A stretch of DNA of 64,000 bases from JAKFEW01 sp036675505. GTDB taxonomy: Bacteria > Cyanobacteriota > Sericytochromatia > S15B-MN24 > JAQBPE01. Position 1 is the first letter of the stretch. Each line of letters opens with the position of its first letter. The translations under genes and the position numbers were made by a program. Under the pieces are notes generated by a model. That model was not told the DNA's origin. It was given only the letters and a program-made list of their open reading frames with translations, and did not search any database. The DNA is taken from positions 1-64,000 of the forward strand of contig JAKFEW010000049.1 of NCBI GenBank assembly GCA_036675505.1. Direction: 5' to 3'. Positions 53,395-61,595 of the stretch are shown here, piece after piece.

Positions 53395-53513
53395 GCGATC
53401 CTGCACGATAGCGCGTCCGTGGGAGAGGGGTGGGCCCGGCCCACCCCATTTTGGTGCCAGGTGCGGTATCCTGGGCCGTCGTCGTCGCAACGCCTCACCC
53501 TGAGAAACGCCCT

Positions 53514-54272
53514 ATGCCGCTTCGTCGCCCGATCGCCGCCGTCTCTACGGCCCTCGCTTTTCTGCTGGTCGCCAGCGCGTCGGCCTTCGCGCATTCGGCC
53601 GACAGGTCTTGTGGGTTCACGCTCACGGTGTCGCCGCCCCTGACCGGCCAGCGGCCCGCGCTGCGGCGCGCGATCGTGGTGGCCCGCGACGAGGTGATCG
53701 CCTGGTTCCGCCGGGTCGGCTATCCGCTCCCACCTACGGAGGTGCTGCGGGAGGCCTTCGTCTACGACGGCGCCTCGGTCCGGGCCGAGATGGCCCGCGT
53801 CGCCGGCGTGCCGGTCGCGCAGATCCCGGCGGGCTTCAGCGGCACGGTGCTCGACGGCGCCCTGCACGTCGTCGACCCGGCCGGCTTCCGGCGCACCTGG
53901 GAGCGCCTGTATCCGCGGGAGCCCTGGACGGCCCGCGCCTGGCACCAGCTGCTGGTGCACGAGCTCGCGCACCAGGCGCACGCGCGCGTCGCGAAGGCGC
54001 GCTTCGGCAGCGAGGACGCGATGGGCCCGCGCTGGTTCTTCGAGGGGCTGGCGATCGCCGTGGCGGACCAGTTCCAGGGCCAACCTCCGCTCGACGGCGC
54101 GGCATTTTCGGCGCTCGTTCGTCAGGACGCCGCCGACGAGACGATCGGCTACCCGACCTACCGCCGGATGATCGACGCGGTGCGGGCCCGGTATGGCGAT
54201 CGCGCGCTGATCGAGCAGGCCCGCGAGCCGGGCTTCAGCGCGCGCATCGGCCGCGAGCTAGGCGCCCGGTAG
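53514..54272 (+). CDS. Exported HExxH-motif putative zinc peptidase
   Basis: A 252-residue protein with a signal peptide (~1-27, ending ASAFAHS). The zinc motif HELAHQAH is followed ~25 residues later by WFFEGLAIAVADQ, whose Glu could be the third ligand as in gluzincins. This resembles the basic secretory protein/peptidase MA-like families. Substrate unknown. The ATG at 53514 starts the signal peptide directly. It is followed by a small ABM-type gene after 15 bases. Confidence 0.78.
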   Translation: MPLRRPIAAVSTALAFLLVASASAFAHSADRSCGFTLTVSPPLTGQRPALRRAIVVARDEVIAWFRRVGYPLPPTEVLREAFVYDGASVRAEMARVAGVPVAQIPAGFSGTVLDGALHVVDPAGFRRTWERLYPREPWTARAWHQLLVHELAHQAHARVAKARFGSEDAMGPRWFFEGLAIAVADQFQGQPPLDGAAFSALVRQDAADETIGYPTYRRMIDAVRARYGDRALIEQAREPGFSARIGRELGAR

Positions 54273-54287
54273 CAGGAGGAAACGCGC

Positions 54288-54605
54288 ATGCACATCGACG
54301 AGGCGGCGGTCGTTCTCCATCTCCACATCCGCGTGCAGGCCGAGCACCGCCAGGCCTTCTTCGCCTACGTGCAGGACGCCTTTCCCGTCTTCGAGGCCCA
54401 GGGCGATTGCCGGGGCGTCGTGTATGCGGTCGCGGGCGATCCCGAGGCCTACGACGAGGTGTTCTACTACCGCACGGAGGAAGCCTACCAGGCCGGCGAA
54501 CGGGCGATCCGCGAGGATCCCGTGCAGGTGGCGCTGTTGCAGCGTTGGCGGGCGCTCATCGCCGGGCCGCCGACGGTCGTGGTCCACCGCCGAGTCCTTT
54601 CCTGA
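54288..54605 (+). CDS. ABM-like (dimeric alpha/beta barrel) small protein
   Basis: A 105-residue protein with a ferredoxin-like fold pattern: AVVLHLHIRVQAEHRQAFFAYV, VYAVAGDPEAYDEVFYYRTEEAYQAGERAI. It resembles antibiotic-biosynthesis-monooxygenase or YgiN-like proteins, many of which are enzymes on quinones or small aromatics. GGAGGA lies before the ATG. Function not assigned. Confidence 0.65.
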   Translation: MHIDEAAVVLHLHIRVQAEHRQAFFAYVQDAFPVFEAQGDCRGVVYAVAGDPEAYDEVFYYRTEEAYQAGERAIREDPVQVALLQRWRALIAGPPTVVVHRRVLS

Positions 54606-54731
54606 CCGCTGGCTGCCTCGCGCCATTGAGGAACCACACCGAGTTTTCCGCACATTTCGACGATAGACCGTCGCCGAGGCGATGTTAGATTTTCGTGGGA
54701 TGCGTCGAGTGGCCTGGGCGCCGGAGGGAGC

Positions 54732-57623
54732 ATGGATGACCGCGCGCGGCCGGCCGAGAAGCCTGAGCCGGACTACCGGCTGTTGTTTCGATCGATGCCG
54801 GGCTCGTACCTGGTGCTGACGCCCGATCTGGTCATCGTCGACGCGAGCGACGCCTATCTCGTAGCCGCCATGGCGGACCGCGCGCAGCTCGTGGGCCGCG
54901 GCATCTTCGAGGTCTTCCCCGACAACCCCGGCGATGCTGACGCCACCGGGACCCGCAACCTGCGCGCGTCGCTCGAGCGGGTGCTGGCGCTGCGCGAGCG
55001 CGACGCGATGGCGCTCCAGAAGTACGACGTCCGGCGCCCGGACGCGGAGGGCGGCGGCTTCGAGGAGCGCTACTGGAGCCCGCTCAACGCGCCGGTGCTC
55101 GACGCGGAGGGCCGCGTGGCCTTCATCATCCACCGCGTCGAGGATGTCACCGAGTTCGTGCGCTTGCGCGAGCACGGGCAGGCCGAGCAGGCCGTCGCGA
55201 CGGACCTGCGCGGCCGCGTCCAGCGCATGGAGACCGAGCTGATCGGGCGGGCGGTCGAAATCCAGGACGCGAACGAGCGGCTGCGGCGGCTCGCCCACCT
55301 GAAGGCGCAGTTCTTCGCGAACGTCAGCCATGAGCTGCGCACGCCGCTCACGCTGATCCTGGCGCCGGCCGAGCGGCTGCTCGCCGGCGAGGGGCTCGGC
55401 GAAGCCGATCGCGAGGCGGTAGAGATGATCGCGCGCAACGCGCGCGGGCTCGCCGTGCAGGTCGACGCGCTGCTCGACATCGCCCGGCTGGAAGCCGGCC
55501 AGGTGGCCCCGCGCTACGCGGACGTGGATCTCGCCGAGCTCGTGCGCCAGACCGCGGCGAACTACGAACCGGTCGCGCAGGCGCGCGGCATGACGCTGGA
55601 GGTCCGGACGCCGCCCGCGCTCGGCGCCCGCGCCGATGCGGACATGGTTCGGCGCGTGCTCCTGAACCTCCTGGAGAACGCCTTCAAGTTCACGCCGCCG
55701 GGCGGCCGGGTCATGTGCGAACTGGGCCACGACGATGCCGGCACCCACGCCGTGTTGCGGGTCGACGACTCCGGCCCCGGCATCCCGGCCGAGCAGCGCG
55801 AGGCCGTCTTCGAGCGGTTCTCCCAGCTGGACGGCGAGGCCGCGCGATCATTCGGTGGCATGGGCCTGGGGCTCGCGATCGCCCGGGACCTCGTCGCGCT
55901 GCATGGGGGACGCATCGCGGTCGTCGACGGCGCGTTGGGCGGCGCGGCCTTCGAGGTCGTGCTGCCGCTCGCGGCGCAGCCCGGGGTCGCGGCCCTGGCC
56001 ATTGCGCCTCCCCCGATCGCGCTGGCCCCGCTGGCCGCGGCGCCACCCGCAGCGCCACCTGCGGGGCCGGTCGCAGCGGAAGCGCGGGCGCCCATGAGCG
56101 GACCGCCGGTCCACGACGCGCGACCGCTCGTGCTGGTGATCGAGGACAACGCGGACATGAGCCGCTTCCTGGTCCAGGTCCTCGCGGACGACTACCGCAT
56201 CGTGACCGCCCACGACGGCCAGGAGGGCCTGGACCGGGCCGCGGAGGCGGTGCCGGACGTGATCTTGTCGGACGTGATGATGCCGCACATGAGCGGCGAC
56301 CAATTCGTGGTAGCGGCACGGCAGCGCCCGGAGCTGGACCAGGTGCCGATCGTCATGTTGACGGCCCGGGCGGACGAAGCCATGTGCGTGACCATGCTGC
56401 GCCTCGGCGCGCAAGATTACGTGACGAAGCCGTTCTCCGCCGAGGAGCTGCGCGCCCGCGTGTCGAACCTCGCGACGCGGCGTCGGGCCGAGATTTCGCT
56501 CCGCGAGAGCGAGTCGAAGTTCCGCAGCCTGATCGAGCTCGCGCCGGACTCCGTCCTGCTGGTCGACGCGCAGGGCCGGATCGGCTATGCCAACGCGCGC
56601 TCGCGCCAGCTCTTCGGCTACGGGCCCGACGAGCTCGTGGGCCGCCCGCTGGACTCGCTGCTGCCTGAGCGGTTTCGCGAGCGCCACGCCCACCACCGCG
56701 CCGCCTACCTCGCGGACCCGCATGCCCGGCCGATGGGGGTCGGCCTGGCGCTCTACGCGCGGCGCAAGGATGGCTCCGAGTTCCCGGTGGACGTCAGCCT
56801 CAGCCCTGTGAAGACGCAGGCCGGCACCTTCGTGATCGCCATCATCCGGGACATCGCCGATCGCAAGCGGGCCATGGAGGAGCTGGCGCGACGCGACGCG
56901 GAGCTGAACCAGGCCCGGGAGGTCGCCGCGCTCAAGGATCACTTCCTTTCCACCATCTCGCACGAGCTCAAGACGCCACTCTCCTTGATCACGGGCTACG
57001 CCGAGCTGCTGCAAGATCGGCTCGAGGGCGACCCGCTCGTGGCGGGCATCCTCGATGGAGCCTGGCGGATCACCGCCCACCTGAACAACGTCGTGGATTA
57101 CAGCGCGCTGGTGTCCAGCCAGCTGCCGCTCTATCTGGAGCCGACGTCGGTGCCCGAGGTGGTGGAGCAGGCCGTGGCAGTCGTGGCAAGCACCATGCAT
57201 GCCGGCGGCCTGCAGCTCAGGACCGAGCTGGCCGCCGATTTGCCCCCGATCACTGCCGACGGGCGCCGCTTGAGCCAGATGCTGTTCGAGCTCCTCGACA
57301 ACGCCCGGAAGTTCACCCCGGCGGGCGGTACGGTGACCATAGGCGCCGCGCGTGTCGGCGATCGCGTGCGCATCACGGTCGCGGACACGGGGCCGGGCTT
57401 GCCGTCGGCGGACCAGGCGCGCATCTGGGAGGCCTTCAGCCAGCTCGAGATCGGCGATGCCGTCCGCCGCGGCGGCCTCGGGCTGGGCCTCGCGATCGTG
57501 AAGGCGCTCGCCGAGCTCCATCGGGGCACGGTCGAGGTGGCGAGCGAGCCGGGTAGCGGGACCCGCTTCACGATCGACCTGCCGATCGGTGGTCCAGCCA
57601 GCACGAAGGCCCCGGCTCCCTGA
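54732..57623 (+). CDS. Double hybrid sensor kinase: PAS-kinase-receiver-PAS-kinase
   Basis: A 963-residue soluble protein with no TM helix. The domains run PAS (~15-135), HisKA with His200 region NVSHELRTPLTLIL, HATPase to ~420 (GMGLGLAIARDLV), and a Pro/Ala linker (~425-450). A receiver (~460-580; Asp in VILSDVMMPHMSGD), a second PAS (~590-710) and a second HisKA (~736; TISHELKTPLSLITGY) with HATPase (GGLGLGLAIVKALA) complete it. Two complete kinase cores flank one receiver, and the protein ends in a kinase rather than a receiver or HTH. GGAGGGAG precedes the ATG. No partner regulator is adjacent except the BTAD protein on the opposite strand. Confidence 0.92.
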   Translation: MDDRARPAEKPEPDYRLLFRSMPGSYLVLTPDLVIVDASDAYLVAAMADRAQLVGRGIFEVFPDNPGDADATGTRNLRASLERVLALRERDAMALQKYDVRRPDAEGGGFEERYWSPLNAPVLDAEGRVAFIIHRVEDVTEFVRLREHGQAEQAVATDLRGRVQRMETELIGRAVEIQDANERLRRLAHLKAQFFANVSHELRTPLTLILAPAERLLAGEGLGEADREAVEMIARNARGLAVQVDALLDIARLEAGQVAPRYADVDLAELVRQTAANYEPVAQARGMTLEVRTPPALGARADADMVRRVLLNLLENAFKFTPPGGRVMCELGHDDAGTHAVLRVDDSGPGIPAEQREAVFERFSQLDGEAARSFGGMGLGLAIARDLVALHGGRIAVVDGALGGAAFEVVLPLAAQPGVAALAIAPPPIALAPLAAAPPAAPPAGPVAAEARAPMSGPPVHDARPLVLVIEDNADMSRFLVQVLADDYRIVTAHDGQEGLDRAAEAVPDVILSDVMMPHMSGDQFVVAARQRPELDQVPIVMLTARADEAMCVTMLRLGAQDYVTKPFSAEELRARVSNLATRRRAEISLRESESKFRSLIELAPDSVLLVDAQGRIGYANARSRQLFGYGPDELVGRPLDSLLPERFRERHAHHRAAYLADPHARPMGVGLALYARRKDGSEFPVDVSLSPVKTQAGTFVIAIIRDIADRKRAMEELARRDAELNQAREVAALKDHFLSTISHELKTPLSLITGYAELLQDRLEGDPLVAGILDGAWRITAHLNNVVDYSALVSSQLPLYLEPTSVPEVVEQAVAVVASTMHAGGLQLRTELAADLPPITADGRRLSQMLFELLDNARKFTPAGGTVTIGAARVGDRVRITVADTGPGLPSADQARIWEAFSQLEIGDAVRRGGLGLGLAIVKALAELHRGTVEVASEPGSGTRFTIDLPIGGPASTKAPAP

Positions 57624-57665
57624 AGCCGAACGGCCGGCGCCCGGCCCTGCGGGCCGAAGCCCGAC

Positions 57666-60600
57666 CTACGTCGTGGCCTGGGCGATCAGCTCCCGGTAGG
57701 CCGCCTCGAACGCAGCGGAAGGTGGTTGCCCGAGATCGCGATGGAGCGCCTTGCGGTAGTCCCAATAGGCGTGTCGCACGCGGTCCGGCGACCGGCGAAG
57801 GGCGAAGTGGCGCAAGCCCGCCAGCGCGATCGCCTCGTCGCAAGGGGCGAGCGCCGCGGCCCGTCCCAGGCACGAGGCTGCGGCCAGCTCGTCGCCCTCG
57901 AAAGCGTGGCGCTCCGAGAGCCACAGGAGCGCCGCGAGCGCCTGGCGCCTGAACGCCTCGCGCTCAGGCGCGAAGAACGCCGCGAAGAACGGCTCGTCCA
58001 GCAGGTCGCCGCGATAGAGCGCCAGACCCGCCTCGAAGGCCGCCCGCGCTCGCCCGGGGTCGCCCGCGCGGGCGCCCTCGCCGGCCGCCATGGCCGCCCG
58101 GAAGGCGCCCACATCCAAGAAGCCCACCCGCTCAGGCGCGAGCACGTAGCGATCGTCCTCGAAGGGGAGGAAACGTGAGCGTGCGCCCGCCGGCAGCCCG
58201 GGCTCGAGCAGGCGACGCAGCGCGCCGGCGCAGGCCTGGACGCCGTCCAGTCGGCCTGAGCGCTCTTCCAGGATCTCGGCGAGCTGGACGCCCGCCAACC
58301 CACGCGGGTGCAACGCGAGGGCCGCGAGGAGCGCCTTGCTCTTGCGGCGCGGCCAGTGGTCGAGCAGGACGCCATCGAGCTTCACCTCGAGCCTGCCGAA
58401 CAGGCGCAGCTCGAGCGGCGCGCGCCCGCCAGGCGCCGGTCCAGTGGCGGGTGGCGCGAGCAACGGGGCCAGGTCTTGCCACAACCGCGCATCCTGGCTG
58501 CCCAGGAAGCCGTAACCGCCAGCCTCGATCTCCGCCTGGCCAGCCGCGAGCGCCTCGCGCCCGCCCGCGAGGTCGCCCGAATGGGCGCGGGCCGCGGCCT
58601 CGTACAGGCGGGCGCGGACCTTCGTCAACGCGGCGCCCAGGGCCCCGGCATCGGCCGCCAGCTCGCCGAGCGCCCTCGCGGCGGCCGCGGGCTCTCCGGC
58701 GAGGTCCTGCGCGCGCGCGCGCGCCAGCCGCAGCCCCAGGTCCGCGAGGCGATCCCGCGCGAGCTCGCCGGCCGCCTCCAGCAGGCGCAGCGCCCGCGCC
58801 GGCTGTTGCCGCTGGATCGCGAGCCATGCCTGGCGTTCCAGCACCAGCTTCCCTCCCAGCGGGAAGCCTGCCTTCTCGAAGGTGGCGGCGGCACGGGCGA
58901 GCGCGTGCTCGGCTTGCTTCCAGTCGCCGCGCCCCTGGTGGTAGGCGCCGACGGTCGTGAGCGCGCAAGCCCGATCATGCCAGTCGAGGACCTCCTCCCA
59001 CGCGGCCGGCAGGCCGACCAGGTACGCGTCCACCGCCTCGAGGTCGCCCTCGAGCACCTGCAGGTGGGCCCGCAAGAAGCCGGCGAAGAGCTGCTCGGGG
59101 CGGAACTCCCAGCGCGTGGCGAGCGCCAGCGCCTCGTCGGCGAACCGCCGCGCGCGCGCCAGGTCGCCGCGGTGCAGGGCGACGGTGAACAGGTTCAGGC
59201 ACGCGATGCCGGCGCACTGGGCGACCTCGATGTTCGTGCCCGCGGGCAGCGCGAGCACGGCCTCGTTGGCGGCCTGCCAGGCCGCCAGATCGCCGCGCTG
59301 CTCGCCGGCCATCGCCTCGGCCAGCAGGAGATCCGCGCGGTCCTCGTCGCCGCCCGCGGGCGCCAGCTCGCGCATCGCCGCGGCGAGCGGGCCCAGCGCG
59401 GCCTCGTCTTGCTGGTGGGTGGCGATCGTCAGCAGGCGCACCGTCGCCTTGACCTCGCCGGCCTGGTCGCCGTCCGCCCGGAAGCCGGCCAACGCGCGCT
59501 CGAAGTAGGCCCGGCCGCGCGTGCCGTCGCCTGCGCGCCAGGCCAGCAGCCCCCACCAGAGCTGCACCCAGGGCCGCTCCTGCTCGGCGAGCGGGAATGC
59601 CGTGAACCAGTGCTCCAGGCGGGCCATGCGGCTGCGGGCCATGAGCTCCGGGACCAGCCCGCGGCACACGGCGATGGCCTGTCGCCAGTCGCCTGCCGCC
59701 ACCGCATGCTCGACCGCGAGCTCCGGCAGCCCGCACGCGAGGTAATACACGCCGGCACGCCCATGGAGCGCGGCGCGCTCGGCCGCAGGCAGCACGCGGG
59801 CGGCTTCGGCGGCGAGGAAGTCGCGCAGGTAGGTCGGGAAGCGATAGGCGCCGTCCGGCAGGCGGAGCACGAGCTGCGCCGCCTCGAGGCGGTCGAGGTC
59901 CTCGGCGGCGTGCGCCGCCGAGAGCACCTGCCCACAGGCCTCCGCCGTGGGCGCCGTCAGCAGGGCGGCCCGGAGCATAAGGGCGCGCAGCTCGGCCGGC
60001 TGCCCGGCGTAGAACTCTTCGGCGACGAAGGTGGCGAGCGCGCCGGTCGGCGGCACGGCCCCGGTCGGCGGCACCGCCACCGTCGACGCCACCGTGCCCT
60101 CGCGCCAGGCCGCGGCGGCGTAAGCCACCCCGAGGGGCCAGCCCTCGTAACATGCCACCCGCTCCTCCCAGCCCGGAGGCGGAGGTGCCCCCGTGCGCGC
60201 GGTCCAGAGCGCCGCGGCCTCCGAGGGGGAGAGGCGCAGCTCGTCGGGCCCTAGCAGCATCGCGCCGCCGCGGCTCGCCAGGCGCGCGAACGGCAGCGCC
60301 AGGCGCGTGCGAGCCGTCAGGGCGAGCGTGACGCCGGGCGGCAGCTTGTCGGCGAAGTAGAACAACGCCCTGGCGAGCTCCGGCACCTGTCGCAGCGCGT
60401 GGTGGAAATCGTCGAAACATAGCAGGAAGCCGGGCTCGGCGTTGTAGCCGGCGAGCTCCTGGAAGAACGCTTGCCAGATCACCCGGAGGTCGACCTGGCT
60501 GGCGCCGAGCACCGCCTCCGTCTCGGCGCCGAATGGCGGCACATGGGCGCGCACGGCCGCGATCAGGTGGGCGAAGACCGCCACCGCGTCGTGATCCAGC

Positions 60601-60809
60601 TCGTCGAAGGTCAACCAGACGGGCAGGTGTCCCGCCTGCGCCGCCCGTGCCGAGATGCCCGCCAGGCCCAGGGTCTTGCCGTGGCCGGGCCCCGCCACGA
60701 GGGCGATCACGCGCGGCAGCGGCCCTTCGGGCAGTAGCCGCCGCAGGAGGTGGTCCTCCGCCGACGGCGGCGCGCTGATTTTGCCTTGAACGATCCAGGG
60801 TGTCGCCAT
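57666..60809 (-). CDS. ATPase-TPR-BTAD (SARP-type) transcriptional regulator
   Basis: A 1047-residue protein. N-terminal MalT-like NTPase with P-loop AGPGHGKT (residues ~40-47) and Walker B-like LLCFDDFHH; TPR-like repeats (~350-780); an OmpR-type DNA-binding domain (~800-870; LELRLFGRLEVKLDGV, WPRRKSKALLAALALHPRG); and a C-terminal bacterial transcriptional activation domain. SARP regulators such as AfsR carry the same DNA-binding and BTAD pair but at the N-terminus, whereas here it is C-terminal. Just upstream, a divergent promoter carries 11-bp-spaced direct repeats of the kind SARPs bind. A short duplication (VPPTGA twice) lies near residue 245. Confidence 0.88.
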   Translation of the reverse strand: MATPWIVQGKISAPPSAEDHLLRRLLPEGPLPRVIALVAGPGHGKTLGLAGISARAAQAGHLPVWLTFDELDHDAVAVFAHLIAAVRAHVPPFGAETEAVLGASQVDLRVIWQAFFQELAGYNAEPGFLLCFDDFHHALRQVPELARALFYFADKLPPGVTLALTARTRLALPFARLASRGGAMLLGPDELRLSPSEAAALWTARTGAPPPPGWEERVACYEGWPLGVAYAAAAWREGTVASTVAVPPTGAVPPTGALATFVAEEFYAGQPAELRALMLRAALLTAPTAEACGQVLSAAHAAEDLDRLEAAQLVLRLPDGAYRFPTYLRDFLAAEAARVLPAAERAALHGRAGVYYLACGLPELAVEHAVAAGDWRQAIAVCRGLVPELMARSRMARLEHWFTAFPLAEQERPWVQLWWGLLAWRAGDGTRGRAYFERALAGFRADGDQAGEVKATVRLLTIATHQQDEAALGPLAAAMRELAPAGGDEDRADLLLAEAMAGEQRGDLAAWQAANEAVLALPAGTNIEVAQCAGIACLNLFTVALHRGDLARARRFADEALALATRWEFRPEQLFAGFLRAHLQVLEGDLEAVDAYLVGLPAAWEEVLDWHDRACALTTVGAYHQGRGDWKQAEHALARAAATFEKAGFPLGGKLVLERQAWLAIQRQQPARALRLLEAAGELARDRLADLGLRLARARAQDLAGEPAAAARALGELAADAGALGAALTKVRARLYEAAARAHSGDLAGGREALAAGQAEIEAGGYGFLGSQDARLWQDLAPLLAPPATGPAPGGRAPLELRLFGRLEVKLDGVLLDHWPRRKSKALLAALALHPRGLAGVQLAEILEERSGRLDGVQACAGALRRLLEPGLPAGARSRFLPFEDDRYVLAPERVGFLDVGAFRAAMAAGEGARAGDPGRARAAFEAGLALYRGDLLDEPFFAAFFAPEREAFRRQALAALLWLSERHAFEGDELAAASCLGRAAALAPCDEAIALAGLRHFALRRSPDRVRHAYWDYRKALHRDLGQPPSAAFEAAYRELIAQATT

Positions 60810-60874
60810 GCCGCGCCTCGTATACCCGCGGGCGCCGCGATCTTTATCCGCGCCTTAAAGTTCGGAGGCGCGGG

Positions 60875-60909
60875 TTGTCGGCGCCTTGTCGGTCCGCCTC
60901 GGCACAATC
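60875..60909 (+). promoter_or_regulatory. Promoter with 11-bp-spaced TTGTCGG direct repeats
   Basis: TTGTCGG at 60875-60881 and again at 60886-60892 (11-base period), then 11 bases to ACAATC (60904-60909), a likely -10 region. The element also carries an upstream CTTAA block (60854-60858). The same arrangement, with the same spacings, recurs at 61543-61577. Lies between the divergent BTAD regulator gene and the Pro/Gly-rich gene. Confidence 0.65.
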
Positions 60910-60994
60910 GTCCCAGCACCCGGCAGGCGGTCCGTCCGCCTCGCCCGGCAGGGTCGATCGGGGATCGGTCCACGCAGAGAGACAGGAGAGCAAG

Positions 60995-61450
60995 ATGCCC
61001 CATCCGCCCTTCGGCCCCCCCCATGCGACCCCCTTCGGCGCCCCTGCGATGCGACCGCCGCGCCCCCCGATGCCTGGCGGCCCAGGCGTGCCGGGTGGTC
61101 CGGGCGGCCCCGGCCGGCCCATGTACGGTCCTCGGCCCGGGATGGGGGCGGACCACTACATGAGGGGACCGCAACCGTTCGGACCCGGCGTCCGGCACCC
61201 GGGCGGACCCAGCCCCTATCCCGCTCCCGACTCGTTCGGCCAGTTCCCGCCCGCGTTCCAGGGCCAACCCGGCCCGCCCCGGCCGCCGTTCCCCGGCCAC
61301 CCGGGCATGCTCCCGCCGCGCCCCCCGTTCGACCCGGCGAGCCGCAACGGGGATGGGCGTGAGCCCTGGTCCGGCTCGAACGACCAGATCGGCGCCGAAA
61401 GCAGTGGTTATACGCCGGACCAATTCGGCGGCTGGCACAACGGCTGGTAA
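60995..61450 (+). CDS. Proline/glycine-rich low-complexity protein, 151 aa
   Basis: AGGAGAG precedes the ATG at 60995. The protein is mostly Pro, Gly, Phe and Arg (PGGPGVPGGPGGPGRP, QPFGPGVRHPGGP), with a less biased C-terminus (NDQIGAESSGYTPDQFGG). No signal peptide or TM helix. It is probably disordered. Its promoter contains the repeat pair shared with the downstream lipoprotein gene, so it is a probable target of the adjacent BTAD regulator. Confidence 0.72.
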   Translation: MPHPPFGPPHATPFGAPAMRPPRPPMPGGPGVPGGPGGPGRPMYGPRPGMGADHYMRGPQPFGPGVRHPGGPSPYPAPDSFGQFPPAFQGQPGPPRPPFPGHPGMLPPRPPFDPASRNGDGREPWSGSNDQIGAESSGYTPDQFGGWHNGW

Positions 61451-61542
61451 CTGCCACCTCGTGCGTCGACCCGCTCCCGGCAGGCCACCGGGGGCGGGTT
61501 CACGCGCACGTTTTCAGGCAAACTTAATCTCGGGCGCACGGT

Positions 61543-61577
61543 TTGTCGGTGCCTTGTCGGGGGACCAGGGAACAATC
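61543..61577 (+). promoter_or_regulatory. Second promoter with 11-bp-spaced TTGTCGG direct repeats
   Basis: TTGTCGG at 61543-61549 and 61554-61560, 11 bases to ACAATC at 61572-61577, and CTTAA at 61523-61527. It matches the 60875-60909 element in sequence and every spacing. Confidence 0.65.
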
Positions 61578-61595
61578 ACGTTACGAGGATATTCT

